From the NCBI GenBank assembly GCA_043381765.1, contig JBHJMP010001064.1, forward strand, positions 1 to 24,925: a DNA stretch of 24,925 nucleotides, in the 5' to 3' direction. A program made the position numbers and the translations under genes. This DNA is from Collodictyon triciliatum. Taxonomy: Eukaryota > CRuMs. This document shows, in pieces, positions 8,689-23,700 of this stretch. The notes beneath the pieces were generated by a model. That model searched no databases and was not told where the DNA came from. It saw nothing but the letters and a program-made list of their open reading frames with translations. Numbering within the stretch: the stretch's first letter is position 1; each line of letters begins with the position of its first letter.

Positions 8689-10590
8689 GCTCGCGTGGCT
8701 GTATTTGACTATGTGCACCCGTCCACACAAGGCTCGCGCTGGGGATTGGGCGGCACTTGCGTGAACGTGGGCTGCATTCCAAAGAAGCTGATGCATCATG
8801 CGGCGCTCTATCGCAGGGAAACCCACGACAGCCCCGCCTTTGGCTGGAGCGCAAAGGGCTCTGCTGCCCCGACAGACGAGAGTCATGAACATGGCATCGA
8901 CTTGCAGCATGACTGGCTTGCCCTTGTCCAGAACGTTCAGAACCACATAAAGTCTCTCAACTTTCAATACCGTACACAGCTTCAAACGAAAGGCATTGAC
9001 CTCCACACCAGGGCGCCAGCTCATCTGTTACCTCGGAACGGCAAGTCTTTTCTTCTCTCTCTCTCTCTTTTTAAAAACAACAACAACAACCCCATTGTTT
9101 CGGTTATGCTATTTTGTTTTATTCTTCAAATGTGATTATTTCCATTCTCTTCGTTGTTCATGAATGCCTTTGTTTTGCTATGTGAATGTATCGATGTGTT
9201 CTTTTTTTTTTTTTGCGTTACTTTATTAGTTCGACGAATTAACAAAAACATTTATGTTCTGATCCATAAAATACAAATTGTTTACATTTCTGATCTTTGT
9301 GTTCATATATGACGGATACTTTATTTAAGCCTTTGGTTTATTTATATATGGATATGAACACTTCAAACCTGTATGCCCTACTAATACACGACGATATCTT
9401 TTCTACTAGACTTATCACAGCCGTGGTTGATTGAATGCGGTTCGGTTCCACCTGTTGCTGCAAGGAATGTTCTCATCGCAACCGGTGGGCGACCAAACAT
9501 TCCATCCGATATCCCTGGTGCACTGGAGTTTGGAATCACATCAGACGATCTTTTCTCACGGCGCATTGTTCCTGGGCGCACCCTCTGCGTTGGTGCATCC
9601 TACATATCTCTTGAATGCGCGGGTATATTGCATGGTCTTGGTTACCCTGTCCATGTCGCCGTGAGATCCAAGGTTCTTCGTGGTTTTGATCGTCAATGTG
9701 CTGACTTTGTCGCACAGCTCATGGACGAGGAAGGTGTCGACTTTTTATGGCATACAACCCCACACAAAATAGAAAAGACACCTTCTGGTTCCTTGCTGGT
9801 TACTCTGAGTGAAGCTAATCCAGAAATTGTTAAAGAATCAAAGACGAAGCAGGTGGAGTTTGATACTGTACTTTTTGCTACAGGAAGAAACCCTGATTTG
9901 CGGGCCGTAAAAAACCTCGCTCCATCCACGGCCATTGGATCTGCTTTAAAACTAAACACAGAGACTAAGCGCATGGAAGTGGATGCTTGGGGACAAACAT
10001 CCCTGTCAAATCTCTTTGCTGTTGGTGATATCGCCCACGGGTTTCCTGAACTTACTCCCGTCGCCATTCGGCAGGGTGAAATCCTGGCAGACAAACTATT
10101 TGGGCCTGCTGGAAGTGCCACGCCTCTTCAAAATGAGAATATTCCAACCACAATATTCACCCCTGTCGAATATGGCTGCATCGGCCTCAGCGAAGAAGCC
10201 GCGTATGTCAAATATGGACAAGACAACATAGAGGTATACTTGAGCCAATTCTCGGGGCTCCAACAGCAAGCAGCCCACCGCAAGAAACCCCTCAGTCGTC
10301 GAGCCGGTGAATGGGATGTCGATGCAACTCCGTCTTCCTTGGCCAAACTGGTGTGTCTCAAAAGTCAAGGGAATCGTGTGGTTGGGTTCCACTATGTTGG
10401 TCCAAATGCCGGGGAAATCACACAGGGATTTACTTTAGCCCTGCAACTAGGGGCGACCAAAAAGGACTTTGACAATTTGATGCCCATCCATCCAATCGAT
10501 GCCGAAGCTTTTGCTCAGCTTTCTGTAACACGCTCATCCGGATTAAGCTTCCTTGCCAAAGGTGGTTGTGGAGGCGGGAAGTGTGGATAA
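8689..10590 (+). CDS. TrxR: Thioredoxin reductase, high-molecular-weight type (5' partial)
   Basis: A flavoenzyme that passes electrons from NADPH through FAD and two dithiol centres to thioredoxin. About 510 residues are visible; the N-terminal ~30-40 are lost in the gap. Exon 8689-9040 begins inside the FAD domain and carries GSRWGLGGTCVNVGCIPKKL with the redox pair Cys24/Cys29 (visible numbering), the thioredoxin reductase rather than glutathione reductase signature. Exon 9410-10590 holds RNVLIATGGRP, the NADPH-site segment GASYISLECAGILHGLG, the second FAD motif LFAVGDIAHG, the dimer-interface segment VVGFHYVGPNAGE and the active-site base region HPIDAEAF. It ends in GGCGGGKCG and a TAA stop, giving a C-terminal Cys-x4-Cys centre as in Plasmodium instead of the selenocysteine of animals. 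The intron (9041-9409) joins best with a GC donor, giving a phase-1 junction. Relative to animal enzymes there is an insertion of about 14 residues near IEVYLSQF. A polyadenylation-like AATAAA follows. Family assignment is secure. Confidence 0.96.
9041..9409 (+). other. Thioredoxin reductase intron, probable GC-AG type
   Basis: The exon on the left ends CGGAACG and is followed by GCAAGT, the strong consensus for GC donors. The acceptor is TTCTACTAG. With this donor the reading frame continues (Arg-Asn-Asp-Leu-Ser-Gln). The nearby GT donor (GGCAA|GTCTTT) gives a phase that fits neither the TACTAG nor the next CACAG acceptor. Confidence 0.65.
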
Positions 10591-10644
10591 TAACTTTTTA
10601 TTCAAGACTGCGCAAGGTGTTCAGGTGTCACTGGTTCTATCTGA

Positions 10645-10650
10645 AATAAA
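10645..10650 (+). promoter_or_regulatory. Candidate polyadenylation signal for thioredoxin reductase
   Basis: AATAAA lies 55 bases after the TAA stop at 10588-10590. More AATAAA copies follow at about 10706-10720. Position fits, but the motif is common in AT-rich DNA. Confidence 0.45.
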
Positions 10651-10845
10651 GCTTATGGAAGTTTCAACAATATGCTTTCGTCATACCCATAAGAGATAGT
10701 TGAGGAATAAATAAATAAAGAATGCATTAAAATAAAACCGAAAAATATCCGTTGTAATAATCCCAAGAAAAATGTTCACAAAACGTATGATTCAAGTTGA
10801 AACATGTTTGTAAGATTGAGGCGTTTTTTATTTCACAAGATGTTT

Positions 10846-12365
10846 TTATGCAGAATAGGAGTGGACGTTACCATGCATAGACAACAACGAGAAGACAGAG
10901 AAAGTATACAAGAGAATCTGGTTGGTTGGTTGCCATGCGTCGACATCACGCGGGCATATAAGGCCCAAACGAATCTCGTAAGCCAAGGAAAGTATGTCCG
11001 CTGCAATCTCAAACCCCAACTGAATAAGTATCTGATACACACACTCTCGAAAGGATAGAATCAACTGGAATAGCGTCTCTGGGGTGATGGGATGGAGGAA
11101 GTACATTAACAAAGGGGCGAGGAAAAGAGCAAAGATTTCCGAGGCGATGTCATCATATATCTGTCTGGCTCGAAATCTTATGGACATCTCTACGTGTGCA
11201 TTTTCATCAAAGTTAGCGATTCTTGTATCGTGTTTGTGATTTCTCCTATGGGAACGACGGGAAAGATCCTTTTGCGTTGCAGAATTTTTACAAGGTGGCT
11301 ATACTTTTCTTCCAGAACTCCATAAAATCTGTATGTAAATACCATCCTGCGTTTGAAAGTGAGAACTGAAAGATTTTCAAATATCGCCGTCGCGAGGTTC
11401 ACCATGACAAACTGTATGGAAGTGGCACTGCTTGTGGACATGTTGGATATCAGTATCCTCCCCACAAATTGGATGTAATGATTGCAAATTTTATTGGTTA
11501 ATAGTCTTTTGTCAGTGCCATCCTTTGGTAGATTAAAAATTACTCTGAATTGAAACCATCTGGAGAAGGCAAGGCACAATGGAAATACAACAAAACGTAG
11601 GAATAATTGCGTATAAAATGGTGAGACTAAATAAATCCGGAGTAAGAAAAGAATAACAACAAAGACTACAAACACGTAAAATCCTACCAATCTCTTAAAT
11701 AAAGCCATAGGAGTCCCATCCTTTGTTAGTTGGTAGCACTTTTCCCCTTCAGCATCTGTATTTTCGAGCCTTTTTGCATTTCGAACAATAAAAAGGCCAA
11801 AGCCAAGAAAGAAAAGGCTGCAAAAATTTATTACGTGTGACACAAACCAAAGAGCTTTGACACTTGGCAAAAGATACATTAGTGTATTGATGATATAAGC
11901 AGGGACCAACGCAAACATGATGGCATACTTTGCATATTGGAAACTGAATATATGAATACCAACAATCCCCACGGAGACCCAAAATGACAACATCAATAAA
12001 ATGTTTAAAGTGTCCTCATAGATAATGCTATTGACCATATCCAACATCGTTTGTGGTAAAATTATGCCGGGTATGTAATAGAACCATATAGTCAGGATGT
12101 TCGCCGCAAGGACAAAAGACATTTTCAAAAATACTTTCCACCAAACTGTAGCGGCTGAAATAAATGCCCTTGTGTAACTTAATGTCTGGCTCGTGCCACC
12201 AACCTCCAAAGGATGCTTGCTGTCTGCATTCGGGCTGCCTACCATTAGCTCTGGGGGCTCATTCTCTTTGCCTTCTGTATCAGCCCGCTCGATCATATGG
12301 TTCTTGGATAGACTAGAAGGTGGGCAAGAAGGCTTTGCAGCAGCCTCAGCATCAGTTTTGTCCAT
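10846..12365 (-). CDS. Multi-pass membrane protein of unknown family
   Basis: Two exons, 11305-12365 and 10846-11221, give 478 residues. The ATG at 12365 was chosen for its good context (ACAATGG); the frame is open a few codons upstream. Residues 1-65 are polar and probably disordered (GKENEPPEL, SPNADSK). At least six hydrophobic segments follow, near 82-104, 120-142, 147-166, 172-194, 224-247 and 252-270, separated by basic loops such as RNAKRLEN. A more amphipathic region comes next, then DENAHVEMSIRFRARQIYDD and a hydrophobic C-terminal part (LAPLLMYFL). I do not recognise the family, so no transport or receptor role is claimed. The two reading frames would look like a frameshift without the 83-nt intron. 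The gene converges on thioredoxin reductase, with 255 bp between the stops. Confidence 0.75.
11222..11304 (-). other. 83-nt intron in the membrane-protein gene
   Basis: Read on the minus strand, the donor is GAAAA|GTATAG and the acceptor GATACAAG|AATCGC. Removing 83 nt (2 modulo 3) joins LEEK to IANFDENAHVEMS and shifts into the second open frame. The size matches an 82-nt intron in the neighbouring phosphatase gene. A 59-nt alternative ending at CCCATAG also keeps frame. Confidence 0.65.
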
Positions 12366-13221
12366 TGTTGCAAACTGCAATCGAAGGTTTGATTGACATA
12401 AAGGAAGTTCTTATTATTCATGATTATCTTTTCCACGTCATGTTCTTTGGAGCGAATAAAGGAAAAATAGTCTTTATCATGCCATGTTCACAGGAATAAT
12501 TTAAACACTCAAGTAATAAGAAAAAAATAGTATCGAAAAGAATAAGCGCGACATGCAAAGAAATAGTGTTTTTAGAAAGAAAAAAAGGAAGTGAAAAAGT
12601 AATTGAACTCTGCTTGATCGAAATGGTGGATGCGCGCTTTTGCATCTCGCATTCGTGTGGTTATGAAAAGGGTAAGCTTAACTCAAATACGCTATCCTCC
12701 CGTTGTCGACTCCGAAATCCACATTTGGGCAAGGGTGATTGCACTCGCAAGAGCCTGTGCTGTGATGTTGCCCTTGAGCAAAGTCCGATTCGATAGGCGA
12801 AGGTAGAAGGACGAAGAAATGAATATTGCAGAATAAGTCGATGGTTAAGGATTCTTATTAGCACTGTTTCATATAAAGCAGCAAAAAAAATAAAACAATT
12901 GTGATTTGGTGAAATCCTCGTAGTGCTATTGTCTTTAAAGGCACTACGCTCTTTGTGACGTTTTATTAGTTTGGGAATGGCCTACTTCTGTAAGCAGGTT
13001 CCGTCATTTTTTTGAGCCAAGAATGAGCAAAGGATGAGACAGATTTTACGTCTACTTGGTGGATGCCGTAGATGTGATGGGCGGTAGCTTCGTTCTTGCA
13101 GGCGAGTTCCCACGTTGGACAGAATTTAATTGTAGAGGGTTCTTTGGTGAAATCTATTCATATTTTTTTTCGTCTCTTAATTTAAAAAATTAATGTAAAA
13201 AGGTGAAATAAAGTTGTGGTG

Positions 13222-13318
<97 letters not shown>

Positions 13319-13375
13319 GAGGTAATATTGGGCTTAGATAACAGAAAGCTTCCATGTAAGCGTGTCCTTTTTTTG
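12366..13375. other. Spacer between two tandem minus-strand genes
   Basis: About 1 kb holding the promoter of the membrane-protein gene and the 3' flank of the phosphatase gene. No domain-bearing frame is visible. It includes the (TAA)n tract described separately. Confidence 0.6.
13222..13315. repeat. (TAA)n microsatellite
   Basis: About 94 bp of uninterrupted ATA/TAA triplets, 60 bp beyond the phosphatase stop codon on its 3' side, so possibly within the 3' UTR. Confidence 0.97.
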
Positions 13376-16633
<3,258 letters not shown>

Positions 16634-16675
16634 TCTTTCCTGGTTTCCAGCAGCTAAGACTATCGTGAATAAGAC

Positions 16676-16848
16676 AGAAAGAAAAGAAAAGAAAAGAAAA
16701 GAAAAGAAAAGAAAAGAAAAGAAAAGAAAAGAAAAGAAAAGAAAAGAAAAGAAAAGAAAAGAAAAGAAAAGAAAAGGAAAGAAAAAGAAAAGGAAAGGAA
16801 AGAAAAGAAAAGAAAAGAAAAAGAAAAGAAAAAAAAGAAATAAAGAAA
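16676..16848. repeat. (AAAAG)n purine tract just upstream of the phosphatase gene
   Basis: About 170 bp of AAAAG pentamers, with a few AAAGG and longer A-run interruptions toward 16848. On the gene strand it is a CTTTT pyrimidine tract ending about 43 nt before the start codon, so it lies in the promoter or 5' UTR. Confidence 0.95.
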
Positions 16849-17745
16849 AGGCTGAAACGTTCTTGTCTTGGTGGGGTTGTGCACAAATGCAAGTTCACAC
16901 TTTATCGTGCTCGGTCAGAACACTGAGGGGTGGCGCAGGAGACAACAAGGAGAGATGAGTTCACGGAGACTATGCCGAATGAGAGAAGAAAACAATGGGG
17001 CATAAATGGGTTCGTGGAAAGAGATGAACGAAGAAAACGCAAAGTTGGCCGCGTGGCTGACTGCATGGTTGTCCTTTCCTGGTTTTGTTGATCCGTCTTC
17101 TTGCCACTGAAGTAACGATGTGTGGGGATAATAATACCATATAATTATCACGATGACATTTATTTTGCGACGTCATTCCTTTTTAGACTTCAAGAAGTTT
17201 TCGTTCGTATTGGTTACCGGGTTGTCTTATTTTGCTAATCGCACTTTCGTATACTATTGCCTGCATCCATTGGGCCCTTCTCAATATCCTATTGCACAAT
17301 GCTCAGCTCTTGGGGAATGTAATCTGTCGATAGGAATATCTTTTTTTGACGTCTCATTTTAATGGCTTGCCTCCAGCTTTTATTATCTGGGATTCGTTTC
17401 GGGAATACCTTTTCTGTAAAATAAATCAGGCAATTGAATATTGCCAGCGTTTGCCATGCATTTAGGGCTGTGTACCTTCTATCAAAAAAAAAAAAAAAAA
17501 AAAAAAACACACAAACACAAACACAGTTTTTTTACATTGATAATCATGGGCACAGGTTCGCATACCCCTCGTTTATAATATGGATTTATATACAGTTAGA
17601 AGCCCTTATTTGATAAATCGAGTAAATCCAAAATCAGGAGATTGATGTATCGTCATTTTCCTTTCCTTATTTTTTTTTCCAAAGAAAAATCTTGAGTTCA
17701 ATCACGTAATTGCAGTACATAACAGTGCGCAGTTTTGGTTTATTT
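16849..17745. other. Spacer between the ASH gene and the phosphatase gene
   Basis: About 0.9 kb without a supported frame. It includes a poly-A run (17484-17507). A GGTTCG-like sequence at 17555 does not make a tRNA. It should contain the phosphatase promoter and the ASH gene's 3' UTR. Confidence 0.6.
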
Positions 17746-20700
17746 TTAACCCCACTTTGTTGATTCCATATTGCGGTCGGTTGTTTCGTGCCGGCTTCCT
17801 TCTCCAGTGAGCTGAAGTACAGTCTCTCTGTTCTCGAGCGCATTGCCAACCACGAATTTGTAGGTTGCGCGGTATCGAAAAACAGATGACGGTTGAAATA
17901 GAATCTGGATGGAAAAAAAATTAATCGACATTGCATGGCTAAGGTAATCGTTGAATTGTAATTGCTGGCAGGGGATTAAGTTCACAAAGTTCAGCCACTG
18001 CTTCGTGTTCAAACTTCATGCTAAAGTAAAAGAAATGTATATATGAATGATTTCTACCTTGACCGGAGTGGGCTTGGGTCGGATTCCAGTGTGTGCTGGG
18101 AGAGTTCCTTGCATTGTAGAGAAGGTAAACGTCGGCCTTTCGGGATTGTCGCTGCAGTATTCGTAATTATTTTCAAAAATCAATTAAATAGTAAGCGTAA
18201 GAATAAGACTGAAAGAAGCGCAACATAACTAAAACAAAAGGCGAATGGCTAATCATCGATTTTATTTTGGAAAAATATGTGGTATTAATGAGAACAGTTT
18301 TAAAAATAAATACTGGGAACAAAGTAATGAGATAGTTTGCCCTTATATTTTACATATAAAAATAATATACAATTGGATAAATGTAAAAGATAATCTTTAA
18401 GTTTGGTTGTTTATTTGTGGGATGTGGTAAGATGAATTCATTTAATAGAAATAATATTGAAGTAACACCCCTCGAATATATTTGGAGCATGAAAATTGAA
18501 TTGCTCACTTGGACGAGGTTTCCACAGGAATCAAAGCCCATTTAGCATCAGCATACCCGTAATTTACAAGGTTGATGGCTGCATCTGAGACACAATCAAC
18601 ATGTATTGTACCAAAGTCCCATTTCGTTGGTGACACGACGAGGAAAGGGAAGGTAAGCTTGGCACGAAGCGGGAAATTCTGTGGCATGAAAGAATGAGAT
18701 GTATGGTTCAGCCGTGCATAGCCAAAGCAAAAACTTGTAAATTCATGTAATATAAATATATAGCATTCTCCAATAGTAAGCGAAACGGGTAGAAAAACAA
18801 ATATATATACGGAAAGGACATGTTGATTATGTAATATCAATTAGGTTGCAAGGGTAGGACATCCTTCCATTTAGATAATATCACGAAACCTGTTTTTGCC
18901 CGTTCTGGTAAGTGACATGTAGTACACCTTCAACTTGATATGCGTCTCGTCCTTCGACTTTGCAATTCCCTTTAGGGATGGAAGATGGGGATGCATATGC
19001 AATTTCCACTCTAATACTCTCTCTTGGTTGTAAAGCATTTTTTATTTCTCCGTTTCCATCGCTAATAAAATAAAAATTTTGGAAGTGAGAAAACAAACAA
19101 TTAAAGAGAAAAAAATTACTTAGAAAGGCAAATGAAATAGTTATACATGCTGAAAGTAGAATAAAGTCTTGACTCACACTTTCGTTTTGAATGACCCTGT
19201 TTCTGATAACCGTGTCATTCTGGTAATAGAAAACGGAGATTGAATCCTACATTGGAAATGTTGGACTGCTGGCGAGTGGTTCGAGATGATAACACTTTTT
19301 TCAACGTTTGCGCCAGGTGTGTATGAACTTTCGAACATGACAATGTCTTCAGATTCATTCATACTCAGCCTAAAGCAACAGAATGAATAATATGCCAGTT
19401 AAACTAATAAAGTTATGAAGAAGAACAGTAACCTCAACATGTAAACTATGGATCAAGAGGTGGGAAAATATGGGTGTTGGACGACCGAAAGCTCTTACCC
19501 TGCGTCCGACGCAACTGCGTTTAGATCAATGTCCATAGATGGTTCAATATGATGTGCTGCAAAGTTGCCCGTAGGTAACTTTACTTGACCATTAAGCATA
19601 CGAATGTCTCCATGAAGAGGAACAGTATGAATGCCTTCCTTTTCGGCCTGGAATGTCAGAGTGAAAGTGGCCACGGAAAGGGGCGGTATAGAACTAATGA
19701 CAGGCGAGATTGTGAATGGGACTTGTCCTTTGTATGATACTTGAGCTGGTAAACTGGCCTGCGAGTTGCTATTCATTGCTTTGGATGACTCATTCTCTTC
19801 TCTAGCAGAATCACTGTAAGGGGGAGTAGACCACTTGACCTCCATGTTCACAGAGCCACGATTCACGACCTTTAATTGTCTAGTAACTAATGAACAGAGA
19901 TAAATAGAAATTAAATGAAAAGAAATATGTTTCGTTCATTTCAAGGAAACCGAACCAAGAGAATCGTTTACCATTAGTTTTCATACAACTTATTTCTTTT
20001 TTCTTTTTTTTTAAAGAGCAAATAAGACAAAGAAGCAAATCGGTATGAGATGGAAAAATAAATATATCAAACTTGAATCTCCGTTAGTGAGGGTGGAACC
20101 AAAGTGCAGTTGTGGTGGGTGCATTCTTGCTCTCAATCCGAGTGTGTTGGACAGGATGTATACAGGATTTCCAGTGACTGTGACTCGAATCGGGACTCTG
20201 GTTGTGGGGAAATCTTTGATACGGCAGATGATATTGTCAAAATATGTTCCATATACATCACCATGGCAAGTGACAAAGATTTCCATCACCGAGTAAGGTT
20301 CAATCGTTCCATACTGCTGTGAAAACGTAAAGGCAACTCCCTGTATAGACACGTTTATTTTCTGAGAAAAGGCTTCCCTTTCAATTCAAATACTTCATTG
20401 CATTCAATATATGTGGGTTATATTCCAATAAGTGGATTACGTATTGATTCGTAGAAAATTCGTGGGGATTCATTAAGTCATCGTAGCTAATGATGAAAGG
20501 GGAATCCTTGGTATCTTTTTTGGATTTTGACAAGGCCCAGAATTTGAAAGACCTTACATATGTTCACCAAAAAAAAAAAAAGATTAATTATTTAATTGTG
20601 ACACTTGAAAATATTATATGAAATTATCATGAGCACATAAATGCTCATACATAAAGTTTTTTTCATTTATAGAATTTCCTATGCTTACTTTGTTGTTGCC

Positions 20701-23700
20701 TGGTCTGTATCTTTTTCTTTAAAACTAGGCTGTTCTTTAAAGAATTCCATATGAAGTTTGAAAGTGATTGGGACTGCCGCATGGTTTTTAATCACAAAGC
20801 TCTTTGTGGCTTTACTGAATAGTGGGAATGAATCACCAAAGTCGATTGTAGGTACAGATATCCCTGATGCATCATCTTCGGGTGAGATGGTCTGAGCAGT
20901 GTTTGGTCGGTGACTCCATTCTGTAAGTCTTTCTTCATTCACGAAATTATCCGGGGATAGGTTGGTCTGAATATTAATGGTATTAAAATAAAAGGCTGAA
21001 AGTAGATATATTGAAATGAACGGAATTGAACAATAGTAAAGCGGAAAATAAAAAATCTGATCATTCTATTGATTAGTAATCAGATCTCCCCAATGTAAAA
21101 ATAAAATAAAAATACGGAATATATACCAGGAAAGTTCAAAGTCAATCAAAACAAACAAATTGAAAGAAATAAAAATAATAATAAAAAAAGAATCAATCAA
21201 GGCAGTATACCGATTCGGCCAACATTTCATCTTTTGAACGATGGCTAAAAATTTCAGGAGTCTCAACTCCTTCGCTCTCCTCAGCATCTAGGCGAATTAA
21301 AAAAAAAAAAAGGCATGATGCTGTTGTCTTTGGCTAATCATTTATTACTTGTAAATAGCAATGTGTTTTGTAAAAATTAAAGTGGCAATAACAATAATCA
21401 TGATTAGAAAGGCACATATATATATATATGTGTGTGTGTGTTCAATTTTCTTGTAGAATACATTCATGCATAGGAATAATTAATATGAATACTTTTGGTT
21501 TCTAGTCTAGGATCTGAATCTGTATGAAGATTTTCAATGGCTTCCACAATGGAAGTGTTTTGGGTGGATTCATCAGGAAGACAAAAAGATACTCGAAGTC
21601 CGTGAACGATAGATTTGACAGAAAATCCAATTGGTTCTAACATTCCCTCAAGAGTTCCAAGAAGAAACCTTTCTACGTTTCCGATGGCTTGGGATACGAA
21701 TGATATATCAAGAGCCAATTCTTGCCTGGGTTAATGTAAAGGCAAAGTTCGTTGATATTGATCAGATATATCTCATCAGGAAACAAAACGAAATGAAAAA
21801 TATTTAGGGAAAAGGGACAAAGGAGAAAGAAAAAAGGAAAATAGAAAAGAAAAATCAATGGAGTGCTTTTATTTCTCTTTGAATTAAAGGGGAATGTGAT
21901 ATAAAAACCTGGCCTCTAAAACACCCTCAAACTTTGATAATGTAATTATGTCATCCTCGTAGTAAAGACTCTTTTCATCGAGGTCAAAGAAATGCCATCT
22001 AATCATAATTATTTCAGAAGAGTGTGAGGATGGGCTTCGATAATCTCGAATTTGAAGAGGACATCCCCAATTCAATCAATCATGAACAACACTATTCAGC
22101 ATACAACTTACTTAAATGCACAGTTAAGTCTGGTCTCATTCTTTATTATAATTTGCTTGTGGACCTGTTGGTTGAAGGAATATTTAACACCGTTTGATTT
22201 TGATGTCATGAAATAAGTTTCATATTGCTTTACCATTTCATATCTCTCGAACAATTACATTTTATATTCAATGTTTAATGATCTTTTTAAAAGAAGAAGA
22301 AGAAGAAAAAGAAAAAAAGAAAAAAAGAAAAAGAAAAAGAAAAAGAAAAAGAAAAGAAGGAAACCTGCTGCCCTATGTAAGTCACTCCAAAGTTACATTC
22401 GTACTCACTCAGGGACACGCGTGGGAACTCAGCCTGTCGATGTGAGAGAGTTAGAGATGATCAAGAACGAAAGAAAAGAAAGAAAAGAAAAAATAACTCA
22501 TGTATTAATACGAGATACAGCATTAATGGGAAAACAAGAAAGGCGTATAGGAAACGTAAATTAAACTAATATCAAATGTACCTCTCCTTGGACTGAGAGG
22601 TATTTCGGGCAGTCATTATCCACTGCAATCTCAAGAATTTCTCTCCAAAAAAACTCTTGCATAGGCTTGAATCGAATTATAATATCCTAAGAAATCAAAT
22701 TTCTTCTTAGGTCCCGTCTAAGTTCAAAGATGTATAAAGAAAATACCAAAAATACACTTGCAAATAATCTCACTTGCGTAGAATACGGTTCAATGATATC
22801 ATCATTCATCTCTACAGAAAAAGGAATCAGTTGATCATTTGATTCGCTCTTTGCATCTAAAAAGCTTGCTGAAAAGTGAGCGGGCGTTTCTGAACAGTTT
22901 TCCAAAACGACACGTAGTTCGTTTTCCAGTCCACACCTAAAAAAAACCCCCCATGTATTTGGTACTCATTCATTATTCTTGCTCGATTTTCTTTTCTTTT
23001 CTTTTGAACTTCTACAAGGAAGGACGTAATTGAAAGGAAAATTAAAGCAAAATGTATGTATAATTGATTGCACTACCTAATTAGCCCGAAATCAAGGCCT
23101 GGTTGGTGAACGAGCACTTTAGGTCCTCCAACGTTGGCCTCGATTGGAAGGATGATATCCGGACTATGCCCAAAAGAACATGATATTTCACGTCGGATGG
23201 GGGATATGATGTGAGGTGAAACAGTCACTTCAAATGGCTCCTCTGATTGAGGTTGGATAACACCCCTAGGAGGGTTCACTACGACCTGCTTTGTATCCTC
23301 CGTCTGCGAAACGTGCCATTCAAAATCAATAGGAGCATCACTACGGTTTTTTAGACTGAATTTCTTTGTGTAAGTCTGACCAATCAACAAGGTTCCTGGG
23401 AAGGTTATGAGACATGGGTCTATGTGGACCTAAAATTAAAAAAAATATTCACATAAATCGACCGTTCCAGAGCCCGAAGAATAAGAAACTAAAAAATAAA
23501 AATAAATCTATGAGGATGAATCCAAAAAATAAAATAAAAAAATAAAAGCAAAAATAAAAAAAAGGTAGATAGAGATGAAATCGATTGAATGCTTTTGTAT
23601 CAATTTACTCAATATTACATCTGTTGTTATCCCCTTCCCATCCAGTTTGACTTGCAATCCAGTGAAGCTTTCAGATACACTTGTGACCACCCCTGAACCA

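Noticed and set aside
8134-9135. Forward frame reading through the N run into the reductase exon
   Set aside because: The bases in the gap are unknown, so the joined frame has no meaning; the real gene enters from an exon hidden in the gap.
17550-17570. B-box-like GGTTCGCATACC
   Set aside because: Lacks the conserved A after GGTTCR and has no upstream A box at a suitable distance.
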